Under the pieces are notes generated by a model. That model did no database searches. It worked only from the letters and a program-made list of their open reading frames with translations, and was not told the DNA's origin. A program made the position numbers and the translations under genes. Positions 36,326 to 49,699 of a DNA stretch of 64,000 bases are shown here, one piece after another (the stretch's first letter is position 1; every line of letters starts with the position of its first letter). The DNA lies in assembly GCA_024280885.1 (NCBI GenBank), contig JAJRPF010000003.1, forward strand, positions 27,876-91,875, written 5' to 3'. The DNA comes from Planctomycetota bacterium (GTDB taxonomy: Bacteria; Planctomycetota; JAJSAM01; JAJVHW01).

Positions 36326-37315
36326 CTACGCTCGGGAGACGACTCGCGCGCCGGTTCCGCGGAGTAGCGCGTCGGCGTTCGAACCGGCGCGCATGCCGAA
36401 GAGCGCGGTGGCCGCTGCGTCGGCCGTCAGGCAATCCGCTGCGACGACTGTCAGACTGTGCGTGCCCTCCGATGTCTCGCGGGGCGCGGCCGTTCGTGGG
36501 TCAAGGATGTGGTGGATCAAGCGCCCGCCGCGTCGCGTGGCCGTCTCGTAGTCGCCGCTGGTCGCCACCGCTGCGTCGCTGAGATCCAGCGTGTCACTGA
36601 GCTTGGTGGGGTCGTGCGGATCGCGCACGCCGACGCGCCAGGAGTCACCGTCGGCGCTGCGTCCGGCCGTCGCGAGGTCGCCGCCCGCGTTGACGATGGC
36701 GTCGCGGATGCCGCGGGCGCGGATCGCGGCGAGCGCACGATCCACCGCGTGTCCCTTCGCGATGCCACCGAGGTCGAGGGCGGCGTCGGGGCGGGTGATC
36801 CGGACGATGTCGCGTCCGCGATGGCGGTCCACGTCGAGGGCGCGGAATAGGTGTGCGTCGGCGAAGCGTGCGACGTCGGCGGAGTCGGACTCCTCGGAGT
36901 TCTCGGACTTCCACGCGTCCGAGAGGCGCCCCAGGCAGGGGTCGAAACGTCCTCGTGAGCGCTCCGCCCAGTGCAGCGCCTCGCGTACCACGAGAGCGGT
37001 CGCGGGTGCCACCGCGACGGGCTCGGCGCCCACGGCCAGGTTGATCCGCCCGACGTCGCTGTCCGGGCGGAAGCGCGACATGAACGCATCGACATGACGC
37101 AGTTCCGCGACGGCATCATCGAGTGCCGCGCGTGCGCGCAGCGCGTCGTCATCGATGACGACGAGATCGGCGATCGTGCCCATCACCGGCACGGTCCGGC
37201 GGAACGCCCGACGACGATCGCGCGCCGAGAGGGGGATCGCGGCGACGACGAACGCACCGATGCCGAGCGTGAGGACGTCGCGCCTGTTCAACGTGGGGAA
37301 CGAGAGTTCACGCAT
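36326..37315 (-). CDS. apbE: FAD:protein FMN transferase (ApbE), Tat-exported
   Basis: The ATG at 37315 has GGAGG six bases upstream and gives 329 aa. A twin-arginine-like signal (LNRRDVLTLGIGAFVVAAIPLSA) leads to the ApbE domain, with MGTIADLVV, FMSRFRPDSDVGRIN, LDLGGIAKGHAVDRAL, VNAGGDL and the Mg2+-site region AVATSGDYE...HHILDPRTA. ApbE covalently attaches FMN to Thr in S/T-G-A-T motifs of exported proteins, including RnfG and RnfD. It is the last gene of the kor-por-rnf operon and overlaps the 52-aa gene by 8 bp, which fits maturation of the Rnf flavoproteins encoded just upstream. Confidence 0.93.
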   Translation of the reverse strand: MRELSFPTLNRRDVLTLGIGAFVVAAIPLSARDRRRAFRRTVPVMGTIADLVVIDDDALRARAALDDAVAELRHVDAFMSRFRPDSDVGRINLAVGAEPVAVAPATALVVREALHWAERSRGRFDPCLGRLSDAWKSENSEESDSADVARFADAHLFRALDVDRHRGRDIVRITRPDAALDLGGIAKGHAVDRALAAIRARGIRDAIVNAGGDLATAGRSADGDSWRVGVRDPHDPTKLSDTLDLSDAAVATSGDYETATRRGGRLIHHILDPRTAAPRETSEGTHSLTVVAADCLTADAAATALFGMRAGSNADALLRGTGARVVSRA

Positions 37316-37466
37316 GGTGATCCTCCGGAGCGGAAGGGGCGTTCGGGCAGGCACCGCAACGGGCGTGCGTGCCGCAGTCGGGGTCGTGGCAGCCGCGCCG
37401 CGAGAGCGACGCGAATGCGGCGAAGAGGAGCGCTGTGGCGACGGCGGCGATGACGTAGGTACTCAT
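37308..37466 (-). CDS. 52-aa Cys-rich single-pass membrane protein in the rnf operon
   Basis: This gene is absent from the ORF track because it is too short. It starts 12 bp after the rnfA stop and overlaps apbE by 8 bp. The product has one helix (MSTYVIAAVATALLFAAFASL), a basic SRRG stop-transfer, and a tail with four cysteines (CHDPDCGTHARCGAC). In size and layout it resembles the FeoB-associated Cys-rich membrane proteins. A metal or Fe-S/thiol role next to Rnf is plausible. Membership is my inference from layout, not from a search. Confidence 0.72.
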   Translation of the reverse strand: MSTYVIAAVATALLFAAFASLSRRGCHDPDCGTHARCGACPNAPSAPEDHHA

Positions 37467-37478
37467 GGGTGGATGCGT

Positions 37479-38057
37479 TCATGCAGCAGAGAGCAGCCCT
37501 GCGAAGCCCATGAAGGCGAGACTGAGTGTGCCCGCGATGATGAGGACGAGGCCGGTACCACGGGTGACCTCGGGTACGTCGGAGAGCTCGGTGGACTCGC
37601 GGATCGACGCCATCAAGACGAGTGCGAGTGTGAGCCCAAGTCCTGCGCCGACGGCGAAGAAGAGCCCCTCGAAGAGGCCGTAGCCGCGGTTGGTCTGGAA
37701 GATGGCGAGGCCGAGGATCGCGCAGTTGGTGGTGATCAGAGGGAGGAAGATCCCCAGTTGTCGGAAGAGCGCGGGGCTGAGCTTCTTCACGGCCATCTCG
37801 ACGATCTGCACGAGCGAAGCGATGACGACGATGAACGAGATCAGTCGGAGGTACGGCGCGTAGGGCAGGACGAATGTGTTGAGCGTCCACGCCGAGAGCG
37901 ATGTGAGGACCAGGACGAAGACGTTGGCGAGTCCCATGCGCAGCGCGGTATCGACCCGCGACGAGACGCCCATGAAGGGGCAGAGCCCGAGGAAGAGCGC
38001 GAGTGTGAAGTTGTTCACGACCATCGCGCTGAGGAGGATCCAGAAGAGGTCTGACAT
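37479..38057 (-). CDS. rnfA: Rnf complex integral membrane subunit RnfA
   Basis: A 192-aa polytopic protein starting at the ATG 38057, overlapping the rnfE stop by one base (TGATG). Six membrane helices include the conserved NNFTLALFLGLCPFMGVS and LITTNCAILGLAIF with the paired Cys residues that ligate the membrane [2Fe-2S] cluster shared with RnfE. RnfA and RnfE are inverted-topology homologues that carry electrons across the membrane. The 27 extra N-terminal codons in the ORF track lie within rnfE. Confidence 0.95.
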   Translation of the reverse strand: MSDLFWILLSAMVVNNFTLALFLGLCPFMGVSSRVDTALRMGLANVFVLVLTSLSAWTLNTFVLPYAPYLRLISFIVVIASLVQIVEMAVKKLSPALFRQLGIFLPLITTNCAILGLAIFQTNRGYGLFEGLFFAVGAGLGLTLALVLMASIRESTELSDVPEVTRGTGLVLIIAGTLSLAFMGFAGLLSAA

Positions 38058-38716
38058 CAGGCCACGCTCCCTTCTTGGACTGCGCCGTTCTTCGCCGTTC
38101 CGCCGTCCGCCGCTTCCTTGCGCCGCCGCTGGAACCACGACAATCCGATGAGCAGAGTTCCGAGTGTCAGGAAGCCGCCGGGCGGCAGGATCATGACGAC
38201 CCAGGGCTCGTAGCCGTCGCCGAAGAGCGGTATCCCGAGGAACGACCCCATCCCGACGATCTCGCGGAACGCGCCCATGAGGAAGAGTGCGATGACGAAG
38301 CCTGTGCCCGAGCCGATGGCGTCGAGGAGTGAGCGCACGACGGACCGCTTCGACGCGAACGCTTCTTGCCGACCGAGGATCATGCAGTTCACGACGATGA
38401 GCGCGATGAACGCGCCGAGCGCCTTGTGCACGTCGGGGACGAGCGCCTCGAGGCCCATGTCCGCGATCGTCACGAACGTCGCGATGATGAGGATGTAGGC
38501 GCTGATGCGGATCTCGTTCGGGATGAAGCGCTTCAGCAGCGCGACGAGCAGACTGGAGCCGAGCAGGACGAAGAACGTGGCGATGCCCATCGCTAGACTG
38601 TTCTCAACGGTATTCGTTACGGCGAGTGCGGGGCAGAGCCCGAGCATCTGCACGAGTACCGGGTTCTCGCGCCAGACGCCGCGCAGCAGGTCTTGCGAGG
38701 GAGTTGTGGCCTTCAT
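38057..38716 (-). CDS. rnfE: Rnf complex integral membrane subunit RnfE
   Basis: This 219-aa, six-helix homologue of RnfA begins with NPVLVQMLGLCPALAVTNTV, the first Cys half-site, and carries IALIVVNCMILGRQEAFAS, the second. Its ATG overlaps the rnfG stop (ATGA). Together with RnfA it forms the central transmembrane electron path of the ferredoxin:NAD+ oxidoreductase. Length is as expected (about 200-230 aa). Confidence 0.95.
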   Translation of the reverse strand: MKATTPSQDLLRGVWRENPVLVQMLGLCPALAVTNTVENSLAMGIATFFVLLGSSLLVALLKRFIPNEIRISAYILIIATFVTIADMGLEALVPDVHKALGAFIALIVVNCMILGRQEAFASKRSVVRSLLDAIGSGTGFVIALFLMGAFREIVGMGSFLGIPLFGDGYEPWVVMILPPGGFLTLGTLLIGLSWFQRRRKEAADGGTAKNGAVQEGSVA

Positions 38717-39414
38717 CGCGCTGCCTCCGCCTCTCTTGCATTGACGTACGCGTCGAGCAACGGGCGCACCCGGTCGAGCGCCTCGTTGATCGCGACGATG
38801 ACCGTGCGCGATGAGATCGTCGCGCCGGTGATCGTGTCGATCTCTCCGTCTGCGCCGCTGCCCCGGCCCGGTTTCACTCCGATCAGAGGCACGGCCGTAC
38901 CGTCGAATTGTGCGGTGAACGCAGTGTCCTTCTCGATCCGATCGCCCAGCCCCGGGGTCTCCTTGTTCCCGAGCACCTTCATGCCGCGCAGCGTGCCCGT
39001 GGCGGCGTCGTAGCCGAAAATGAGGGAGACGACATCCTGGAACCCCGGCCTCGCCGCGGGGACGGCGAAACCGTCGAGCGCGCCGTCGGGTCCGACGCCG
39101 GCATAGACGGCCTCGAGCGTGCGCACGTCGGTGCCGTCAGGAACGGTCGCGGTCAACGCGCCGTCGATGACGTAGAGCGTCTCGTACGTCTCGGGGCCGC
39201 CGAGGACTTCGAGCACCGCCGTGCGCAGGACCTCGGCCTTGTGCGCCTGGATGGCCGGCTGTGTCCACTGGTGCACCGAAACGAGCATGAGACCCGAGAG
39301 GGCTCCGGCCAGCGCCAGAGTTGCCACGAGACGCCACGACGAAACTTCCGGTCTCGCTTGCACGTTCTCGGGTGCATTCGTCGGCGCGTTGGGCGGCGAA
39401 GTCGCGGCGCTCAC
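38713..39414 (-). CDS. rnfG: Rnf complex flavoprotein subunit RnfG
   Basis: From the GTG at 39414, overlapping the rnfD stop by four bases (GTGA) with GGAGGA upstream, the product is 233 aa. One membrane helix (WRLVATLALAGALSGLMLVS) anchors a periplasmic FMN-binding domain (KVLGNKETPGLGDRIEKD). It ends in the flavinylation motif DTITGATISSRTV, where ApbE attaches FMN to the Thr. The ORF track places the start too early, inside rnfD. It is the partner of the ApbE encoded at the end of the operon. Confidence 0.95.
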   Translation of the reverse strand: MSAATSPPNAPTNAPENVQARPEVSSWRLVATLALAGALSGLMLVSVHQWTQPAIQAHKAEVLRTAVLEVLGGPETYETLYVIDGALTATVPDGTDVRTLEAVYAGVGPDGALDGFAVPAARPGFQDVVSLIFGYDAATGTLRGMKVLGNKETPGLGDRIEKDTAFTAQFDGTAVPLIGVKPGRGSGADGEIDTITGATISSRTVIVAINEALDRVRPLLDAYVNAREAEAAR

Positions 39415-40412
39415 GACGCATCCTCCTTCGGACGCTGCCCGAAGACGCGCGGCTGCGTGACGCGGTTGATGAAGGGCACGAGCGCGTTCATCAACAGGAT
39501 CGCGTACATCACGCCTTCGGCCAGTCCACCCCAGACGCGGATCACCACGACGAGGAAACCGATTCCCGCTCCGAAGATCCACGCGCCCTTTGTCGTGACG
39601 GGGGAGGTCACCATGTCGGTCGCCATGAAGATCGCGCCCAGCACGAGTCCGCCCGAGAAGAGCATGAAGAGTGGCCCCGGATACTCCGGGTTGAGAAGGT
39701 GCAGCGCGCCCGCGAAGACCGCTGTCGTCAAGAAGACCGAAACCGGAATGCGCCAGTCGAGGTAGCGCTTCAGTGCGAGATACGCGCCGCAGACCAGGAT
39801 CAGGAGCGCCGACGTCTCACCGATCGAGCCGCCCGTCTGGCCGAAGAAGAGCTCCAGCACCTCGGTGCCAGTGCCCTCGAATTTCATCAGGCCGAGCGGA
39901 GTGGCGGCGGTGACGGTATCGGCCGCCGCGCTCATCAACGGCGTCGCAAAGAGATCGCCGCGAAGCGTCATCCACTCCTCGGTCGCTGCGGGCCACGTCG
40001 TGATGGCGACCGGGAATGCCGCCTGCAAGAACGCGCGTCCGACGAGTGCCGGATTGAAGACATTCTGTCCGAGGCCGCCGAAGACGAGCTTCCCGAAGGC
40101 AATGCCGAATGCACCGCCTACAAACGCCATCCAGAGTGGAAGACCGGGCGGCAACGTCAGTCCGAGAAGCAACCCGGTGATGGCGGCGGAACCGTCACCG
40201 AGTGCGCCACGCCGACCGAAGAAATGCTCCGGAAGCACTGCTCCTGCGACGGCCGCCGCCACGACGAGCAGCACACCGGGGCCGAAGAACCAGGTGCCGG
40301 CTGCGAGCAACGGCAAGAGGGTCGCGACGACGGTCCACATGATGCGCGGCGTCGAGTCCGTACTCCCGACATGGGGCGCGGCCGTGACGAGCAGACGCGA
40401 CTCGGCGCTCAC
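39411..40412 (-). CDS. rnfD: Rnf complex membrane flavoprotein subunit RnfD
   Basis: The GTG at 40412 overlaps the rnfC stop by four bases; the first 136 codons of the ORF-track entry are spurious. The 333-aa product is polytopic with the RnfD/NqrB signatures GLGQNVFNPALVGRAFLQAA and PLFMLFSGGLVLGAIFMATD. The segment ADTVTAATPLGL corresponds to the site where FMN is covalently bound to Thr in homologues (usually SGATPL, here TAATPL). It contributes to ion translocation. Confidence 0.94.
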   Translation of the reverse strand: MSAESRLLVTAAPHVGSTDSTPRIMWTVVATLLPLLAAGTWFFGPGVLLVVAAAVAGAVLPEHFFGRRGALGDGSAAITGLLLGLTLPPGLPLWMAFVGGAFGIAFGKLVFGGLGQNVFNPALVGRAFLQAAFPVAITTWPAATEEWMTLRGDLFATPLMSAAADTVTAATPLGLMKFEGTGTEVLELFFGQTGGSIGETSALLILVCGAYLALKRYLDWRIPVSVFLTTAVFAGALHLLNPEYPGPLFMLFSGGLVLGAIFMATDMVTSPVTTKGAWIFGAGIGFLVVVIRVWGGLAEGVMYAILLMNALVPFINRVTQPRVFGQRPKEDAS

Positions 40413-41773
40413 GCGTTGGCCCCCGCTGCATCGCCCCGCAGAGTCTCGCGCTGCGCCTTGCGACGCAGGTCTGTCTTCGCCGCGCCGAACATCTGACTCA
40501 GAGGGATATTCGACGGACAGACGTACGAGCAGCAGCCGCACACCATGCAGAGTCCGAGGTGGTTGTCCCCCATTGCGTCGAGCCGACCCTTGCCCGCGAG
40601 GCTGCCTAGGAGTTGTGGGTTGAGGAAGACCGGGCACGCTTCGAGACAGCGCCCACAGCGGATGCAGGGATGTGTCACGCGACCGCGTACGTCCGCCTCG
40701 GTGAGTACGACAACGCCGGTCGTGCCCTTCATGACGGGCGCGTCGAGATCTCCGAGCGCCGTGCCCATCATCGGCCCGCCGAGAACGACCTCGGCCGCGT
40801 CGTCGGTCAGTCCGCCACATGCGTCGATCAGATGACGGATTCGCGTTCCGACGGGGACGATGAGGTTCTCCGGGCGGCGGATACCCGGACCGGTGACCGT
40901 GACGATGCGCTCGATCAGCGGCAATCCGGTCTCGAAGACCTCGGCGATGGTGGCGACCGACGCGACGTTCTGCACGACGACGCCGACATCGAGTGGCAAC
41001 CCGCCCTCGGGGACCTCTCGGTCGATCAATGCTTTGATGAGCATCTTCTCGGCGCCCTGCGGGTACTTCACCGTCAGGCCGAGGATCTCGACCTCGAGGT
41101 CATCCGGCTTCGTGCGCCGCAGGGCCTCGATCGCGTCGGGCTTGTTGTTCTCGACACCGATCAGCGCGCGCTTCGCACCGAGACATCGCATCATGATCCG
41201 CAACCCGAGATGCACGCGCTCCGGGTACTCGACCATTGTGCGGTGATCGGTCGTCAGATACGGCTCGCATTCGCAGCCATTCAGGACGAGCCGTTCGATC
41301 GCGCGCCCCTCGGGCGGTTTCAGCTTTACATGCGTCGGGAACGCCGCACCGCCGAGCCCCACGACGCCGCCTTGTCGGACGGCTTCGATCAATTCGTCGC
41401 CCGACAGTCCGTGCCAATCAGGGATGACACGTGGGCGCGGGATCTGCGCGGAGTGGGGCTCGACCGCGATGCGGATGGCCGTCTTGTAGCTCCCTGATGA
41501 ATGCGGTTGTAGTTCGATATCAACGACGGTTCCGGCCGCCGACGCGTGCACGGGGGAGGAGACCCAGCCGTCGGCATCTGCGATCTTGTCGCCGCGCTCC
41601 ACGCGATCGCCCGGCTTCACGATCGCACGTGCCGGCTGCCCCGCGTGCTGCGAGAGCGGCAGCACCAACTCGTCCGGGAAGGGCAGGCGCCGGATGGCCT
41701 TCGCCGCCGTGAGGTGCTTGCTCTCCGGCGGGTGGACCCCGTGGAGGAACGATCGGAGGAAGGCTGTGTTCAC
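40409..41773 (-). CDS. rnfC: Rnf complex NADH-interacting subunit RnfC
   Basis: This 454-aa soluble subunit starts with GTG nine bases after the por stop. It has the NqrA-like N-terminal barrel (VKPGDRVERGDKIADADGWV), the NADH/FMN-binding Rossmann-like region (RQGGVVGLGGAAFPTHVKL; LNGCECEPYLTTDHR), a SLBB-like segment and two [4Fe-4S] motifs (CIRCGRCLEACP and CMVCGCCSYVCP). It passes electrons to NAD+ at the cytoplasmic face. The C-terminal extension after the clusters is short compared with RnfC of gammaproteobacteria. Confidence 0.95.
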   Translation of the reverse strand: MNTAFLRSFLHGVHPPESKHLTAAKAIRRLPFPDELVLPLSQHAGQPARAIVKPGDRVERGDKIADADGWVSSPVHASAAGTVVDIELQPHSSGSYKTAIRIAVEPHSAQIPRPRVIPDWHGLSGDELIEAVRQGGVVGLGGAAFPTHVKLKPPEGRAIERLVLNGCECEPYLTTDHRTMVEYPERVHLGLRIMMRCLGAKRALIGVENNKPDAIEALRRTKPDDLEVEILGLTVKYPQGAEKMLIKALIDREVPEGGLPLDVGVVVQNVASVATIAEVFETGLPLIERIVTVTGPGIRRPENLIVPVGTRIRHLIDACGGLTDDAAEVVLGGPMMGTALGDLDAPVMKGTTGVVVLTEADVRGRVTHPCIRCGRCLEACPVFLNPQLLGSLAGKGRLDAMGDNHLGLCMVCGCCSYVCPSNIPLSQMFGAAKTDLRRKAQRETLRGDAAGANA

Positions 41774-41782
41774 TTCAGCCTC

Positions 41783-46849
<5,067 letters not shown>

Positions 46850-46885
46850 GGCAGGCGCCTCGAGGGGGATGGGAGTCTTGGGGTG

Positions 46886-47755
46886 CTACGCGTGAACGGG
46901 GGTTCCCGGTGCAGCGCCCGTGAGGGACGTGAGGGTCTGTGCGCCCTCCACCCAGACGATGGCATTCGTCGGACAGCGCAGCGTTGCGTCGGGACTGGTC
47001 TCGTGGTTATGCGAGTAGTCGATGACGGCGAGCCCGTCGCGCATCGCGATTACGCCCTCGGGCGCGTCCTGTGCGCAGCGTCCGCACGCAGTGCATGCGA
47101 CCTGGCAGATCGCCTCGGCCGCGTCGCCTTCGAGCAGACTCTTGCACTGAACGATCAGGTGTTGGTCCACCGGCATGAGCGTGAAGAGGTCCTTGGGGCA
47201 GGCCTCCACGCAATCGCCGCAGGCCGTGCAGAGTTCTGGGTCCACGACCGGCAGATCGACGGCGTTCATGTGGATCGCATCGAAGTCGCAGGCGACGTCG
47301 CAGTCGGCGAGTCCCAGGCAGCCCCATGTGCAGCCCTTGCCACCGCCAGCCACGGATGCCGCGGCGGAGCACGTGTCGAGACCTCGGTACTCGGCGCGCT
47401 GAAGCGCAACGTGCGATCCCCCGGCACAGAGCAGGCGCGCAACGCGTTGCACGGCTTCGCCAGCAGCGACGCCCAGGAACGTGGCGACATCTTCGACTTC
47501 GTCCGGACCGGAGACCGTGCAGCCAACCGGCTCGGCCGCGCCACCCACAAGACCCTCGGCAAACGCGCGACAGCCCGCGAACCCGCATGCTCCGCAGTTC
47601 GTGCCGGGAAGCAGATCGGCGACAGCCTCGATGCGCGGGTCTTCCCAGACCTGCAGATAGCGATGCGCGACTGCGATGAGCGATCCGAACACCAACCCCA
47701 CGCCGCCGAGTATCCCGGCGGGGACGAGCAGAGCGGCGGGGTCGAACGCACTCAT
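46886..47755 (-). CDS. rnfB: Rnf complex Fe-S subunit RnfB with one ferredoxin-type cluster apparently lost
   Basis: The ATG at 47755 overlaps the upstream stop by four bases and gives 289 aa. An N-terminal membrane helix (PAGILGGVGLVFGSLIAVA) is followed by the ASC/4Fe-4S domain (TNCGACGFAGC, Cys54/57/62/79). Next come Cys142/146/152/156, a canonical CTACGDCVEACP at 176-187, and CTACGRCAQDAP at 221-232. In the last motif the fourth Cys (231) is Ala. The expected following CxxCxxC is replaced by HNHETSPDATLR, while the final Cys261 of CPTNAI remains. Because clusters in two-cluster ferredoxin folds swap their fourth ligand, this pattern removes one cluster cleanly and keeps the other. RnfB accepts electrons from ferredoxin. 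Confidence 0.93.
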   Translation of the reverse strand: MSAFDPAALLVPAGILGGVGLVFGSLIAVAHRYLQVWEDPRIEAVADLLPGTNCGACGFAGCRAFAEGLVGGAAEPVGCTVSGPDEVEDVATFLGVAAGEAVQRVARLLCAGGSHVALQRAEYRGLDTCSAAASVAGGGKGCTWGCLGLADCDVACDFDAIHMNAVDLPVVDPELCTACGDCVEACPKDLFTLMPVDQHLIVQCKSLLEGDAAEAICQVACTACGRCAQDAPEGVIAMRDGLAVIDYSHNHETSPDATLRCPTNAIVWVEGAQTLTSLTGAAPGTPVHA

Positions 47756-48762
47756 GCGGGCGGCGCTCCTCCGGGCCGCGCGTCCAGGCCGGCCTGGGCC
47801 AAGAGCCACACGGCGAGTTGCTCCGTCGGGGCGGGACGCGCGCTCTCTTCGTCGGCCTCCGGGGCGGGAAACGTCGGCTCCGACGCGAGTTCGGCCAACA
47901 ACGCGAGGTCCTCGCCTTGCTGGAACGCACTCATCCCGTCGAGCGCGCGTCGCGGTGCTCGCGGAATCACGGTGACGGAGAACCGCTCCCATGAGCGCGT
48001 GCCGCGTCGAGGGTCATGTGTGAAGAGTGCCGCGCCGTCGGGGACCATTGCCGCGACCGCCGGTCCGTCGAACGACATGCAATCGTCGAGCCCAGATCGT
48101 GATGCGACCTGCGCGACGTAGACGCCCGGCGTCGCCAAGCGCGCAAGTGCAGCGGGTGGGCACGCGCCATCGATTTTCAGGACGAGCTTCAGGCCGCCGT
48201 CCAGGAAGTCCGCCAGCCCGGCGACCTGCAGCTCCGAGCCGCGCACCTTCACGCGAATCGCCGGCGTGACAGCGCGCTCGGCAGGGCTCCACATCGCAAA
48301 CGGGAGACCGCGCAGGTAACGACCGTGTTCTGACTCGACCAAGCGCTCCGTTCGTGCGAGCTCGATGATACGCGCGGCTCCGAAGACGTAGCCGATCTCG
48401 CGCAAGGCGCGCGCTACGGCGGCGTGCAGACTCTCACGCGGTGCCACTTCGATCTTGGTCAGATCCTCGACGCGGTCGGAGAGTGTGACCAGCATCGCGG
48501 CAGCTTCATCGACACGCGCGAGAGTCGTCGGGTCGGTGCGGTGACCGGCGGTGTGCAGTCCTGCGAAGCGGCCCGCGTCGATGCGTCCGCCAGCGAACGC
48601 TCCGAGACGCTCACTGGCGAGACTTGCCTTCTCCGCATCGGTCGAGCGGTTCTCGTGCAAGAACGTCTCGGCGAGTTGGATCTGCGCCGCGATCCGTGCC
48701 CGGAACTCCTTCTGGGGGCCGGCGATCGGACACCCGGGCTGCGAAGCGTGTTCACACGGCAT
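47752..48762 (-). CDS. Unknown conserved-looking protein inside the kor-rnf operon
   Basis: The 336-aa product starts at ATG 48762 (11-bp overlap with korB), and its stop overlaps the rnfB start by four bases. It is soluble, without signal or membrane helices. The N-terminus has a CEHASQPGC cysteine pair. A helical region (FRARIAAQIQLAETFLHENR; ARVDEAAAMLVTLSDRVEDL) leads into a mixed alpha/beta part (LDGGLKLVLKIDGACPPAAL; FDGPAVAAMVPDGAALFTHD). I recognise no family. Its tight coupling between a 2-oxoacid oxidoreductase and RnfB suggests an assembly factor, an electron-transfer adaptor or a regulatory subunit; this is inference. Confidence 0.8.
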   Translation of the reverse strand: MPCEHASQPGCPIAGPQKEFRARIAAQIQLAETFLHENRSTDAEKASLASERLGAFAGGRIDAGRFAGLHTAGHRTDPTTLARVDEAAAMLVTLSDRVEDLTKIEVAPRESLHAAVARALREIGYVFGAARIIELARTERLVESEHGRYLRGLPFAMWSPAERAVTPAIRVKVRGSELQVAGLADFLDGGLKLVLKIDGACPPAALARLATPGVYVAQVASRSGLDDCMSFDGPAVAAMVPDGAALFTHDPRRGTRSWERFSVTVIPRAPRRALDGMSAFQQGEDLALLAELASEPTFPAPEADEESARPAPTEQLAVWLLAQAGLDARPGGAPPA

Positions 48763-49699
48763 GGCGATCCAACTCCCTCTTGAGGATGGCGATCCGATCC
48801 TCTGGCGTGTAGCCCGGCACGCGGCGTGTCTCGTCGTAGCACGCGTTCGTCGGGTCGTGGAAGAAGAGCCCCAATCGCATTCCTCCCTCCTCGGCAAGGG
48901 CGCGTGCGGCGTTCAGATCGCTCGGGTCGTGATCCAGATGGTTCGTGTGGATCGCCTCGGTGGTCGCGTCGTGAATGCCCTTCTCGTGGACGAGTACCTC
49001 GACTTTCGCTGGATCTTGCACGGCGTCCCGGAAGAGCGATGCAGTCCAGATCGGACAGCGCTGCAGGATGCGGACGAACGCGAAACCCCTGTGGCGATAC
49101 GCCGCGTCGAGCGTCGCGTAGAGATGCTGTGGCGCCCAGTCCGCTGTCTGCGCAACGAAGGACGCGTTGGTGACGCCGAGCGTTACCGAGAGCGGATTCA
49201 TCGGGGGCAAGATGCTGCCGCGCGGTTGCGTGTTGCTGGGGAAGCCCTGCGGCGTGGTCGGAGACGTCTGTTTCTTCGTCAGTCCGTAGATGTTGTTGTC
49301 CAGGAGGAGCGCGACCATGTTGACGTTGTAGCGTACGGCGTGGATCCAGTGGGCGGCGCCGATCGAGCAGCAGTCGCCATCGCCCATGACCGCGAAGACG
49401 TCGAGGTCGGGACGCGCGAGCTTGACACCGGTAGAGATGGGCAGCGCGCGTCCGTGGATGCCATGGAAGCCGTACGTGCGCAGGTAGTGGGGGAAGCGAC
49501 TGGAGCAGCCGATCCCCGACACGAAGACCGTTTTCTCGGGGGCCATCTGATGCGTTGCGAGCAGTCGCTGGGCGGCGCTCAGAACCGAGTGGTCGCCGCA
49601 GCCGGGGCACCAACGTGCGACGGGTCCGGCATAGTCGTCCATCGAGTACTCGACGTCCGGCGCCGCGCCGCAGTCGGTGAGCGTGCAAGTGGCGGTCAC
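48752..49699 (-). CDS. korB: 2-oxoglutarate (2-oxoacid):ferredoxin oxidoreductase, beta (TPP) subunit
   Basis: The GTG at 49699 overlaps the korA stop (GTGA) and has a GGAG SD; the first 35 ORF-track codons lie in korA. The 315-aa product carries the cluster cysteines of the beta subunit (WCPGCGDHSVL; SGIGCSSRFP) and the TPP/Mg motif GDGDCCSIGAAHW ... DNNIYGLTKKQTSPTT. Size and motifs match KorB of two-subunit KorAB enzymes. It catalyses oxidative decarboxylation of a 2-oxoacid with ferredoxin as acceptor. 2-Oxoglutarate is the most common substrate for this subgroup but is not proven by sequence. Confidence 0.93.
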   Translation of the reverse strand: MTATCTLTDCGAAPDVEYSMDDYAGPVARWCPGCGDHSVLSAAQRLLATHQMAPEKTVFVSGIGCSSRFPHYLRTYGFHGIHGRALPISTGVKLARPDLDVFAVMGDGDCCSIGAAHWIHAVRYNVNMVALLLDNNIYGLTKKQTSPTTPQGFPSNTQPRGSILPPMNPLSVTLGVTNASFVAQTADWAPQHLYATLDAAYRHRGFAFVRILQRCPIWTASLFRDAVQDPAKVEVLVHEKGIHDATTEAIHTNHLDHDPSDLNAARALAEEGGMRLGLFFHDPTNACYDETRRVPGYTPEDRIAILKRELDRHAV

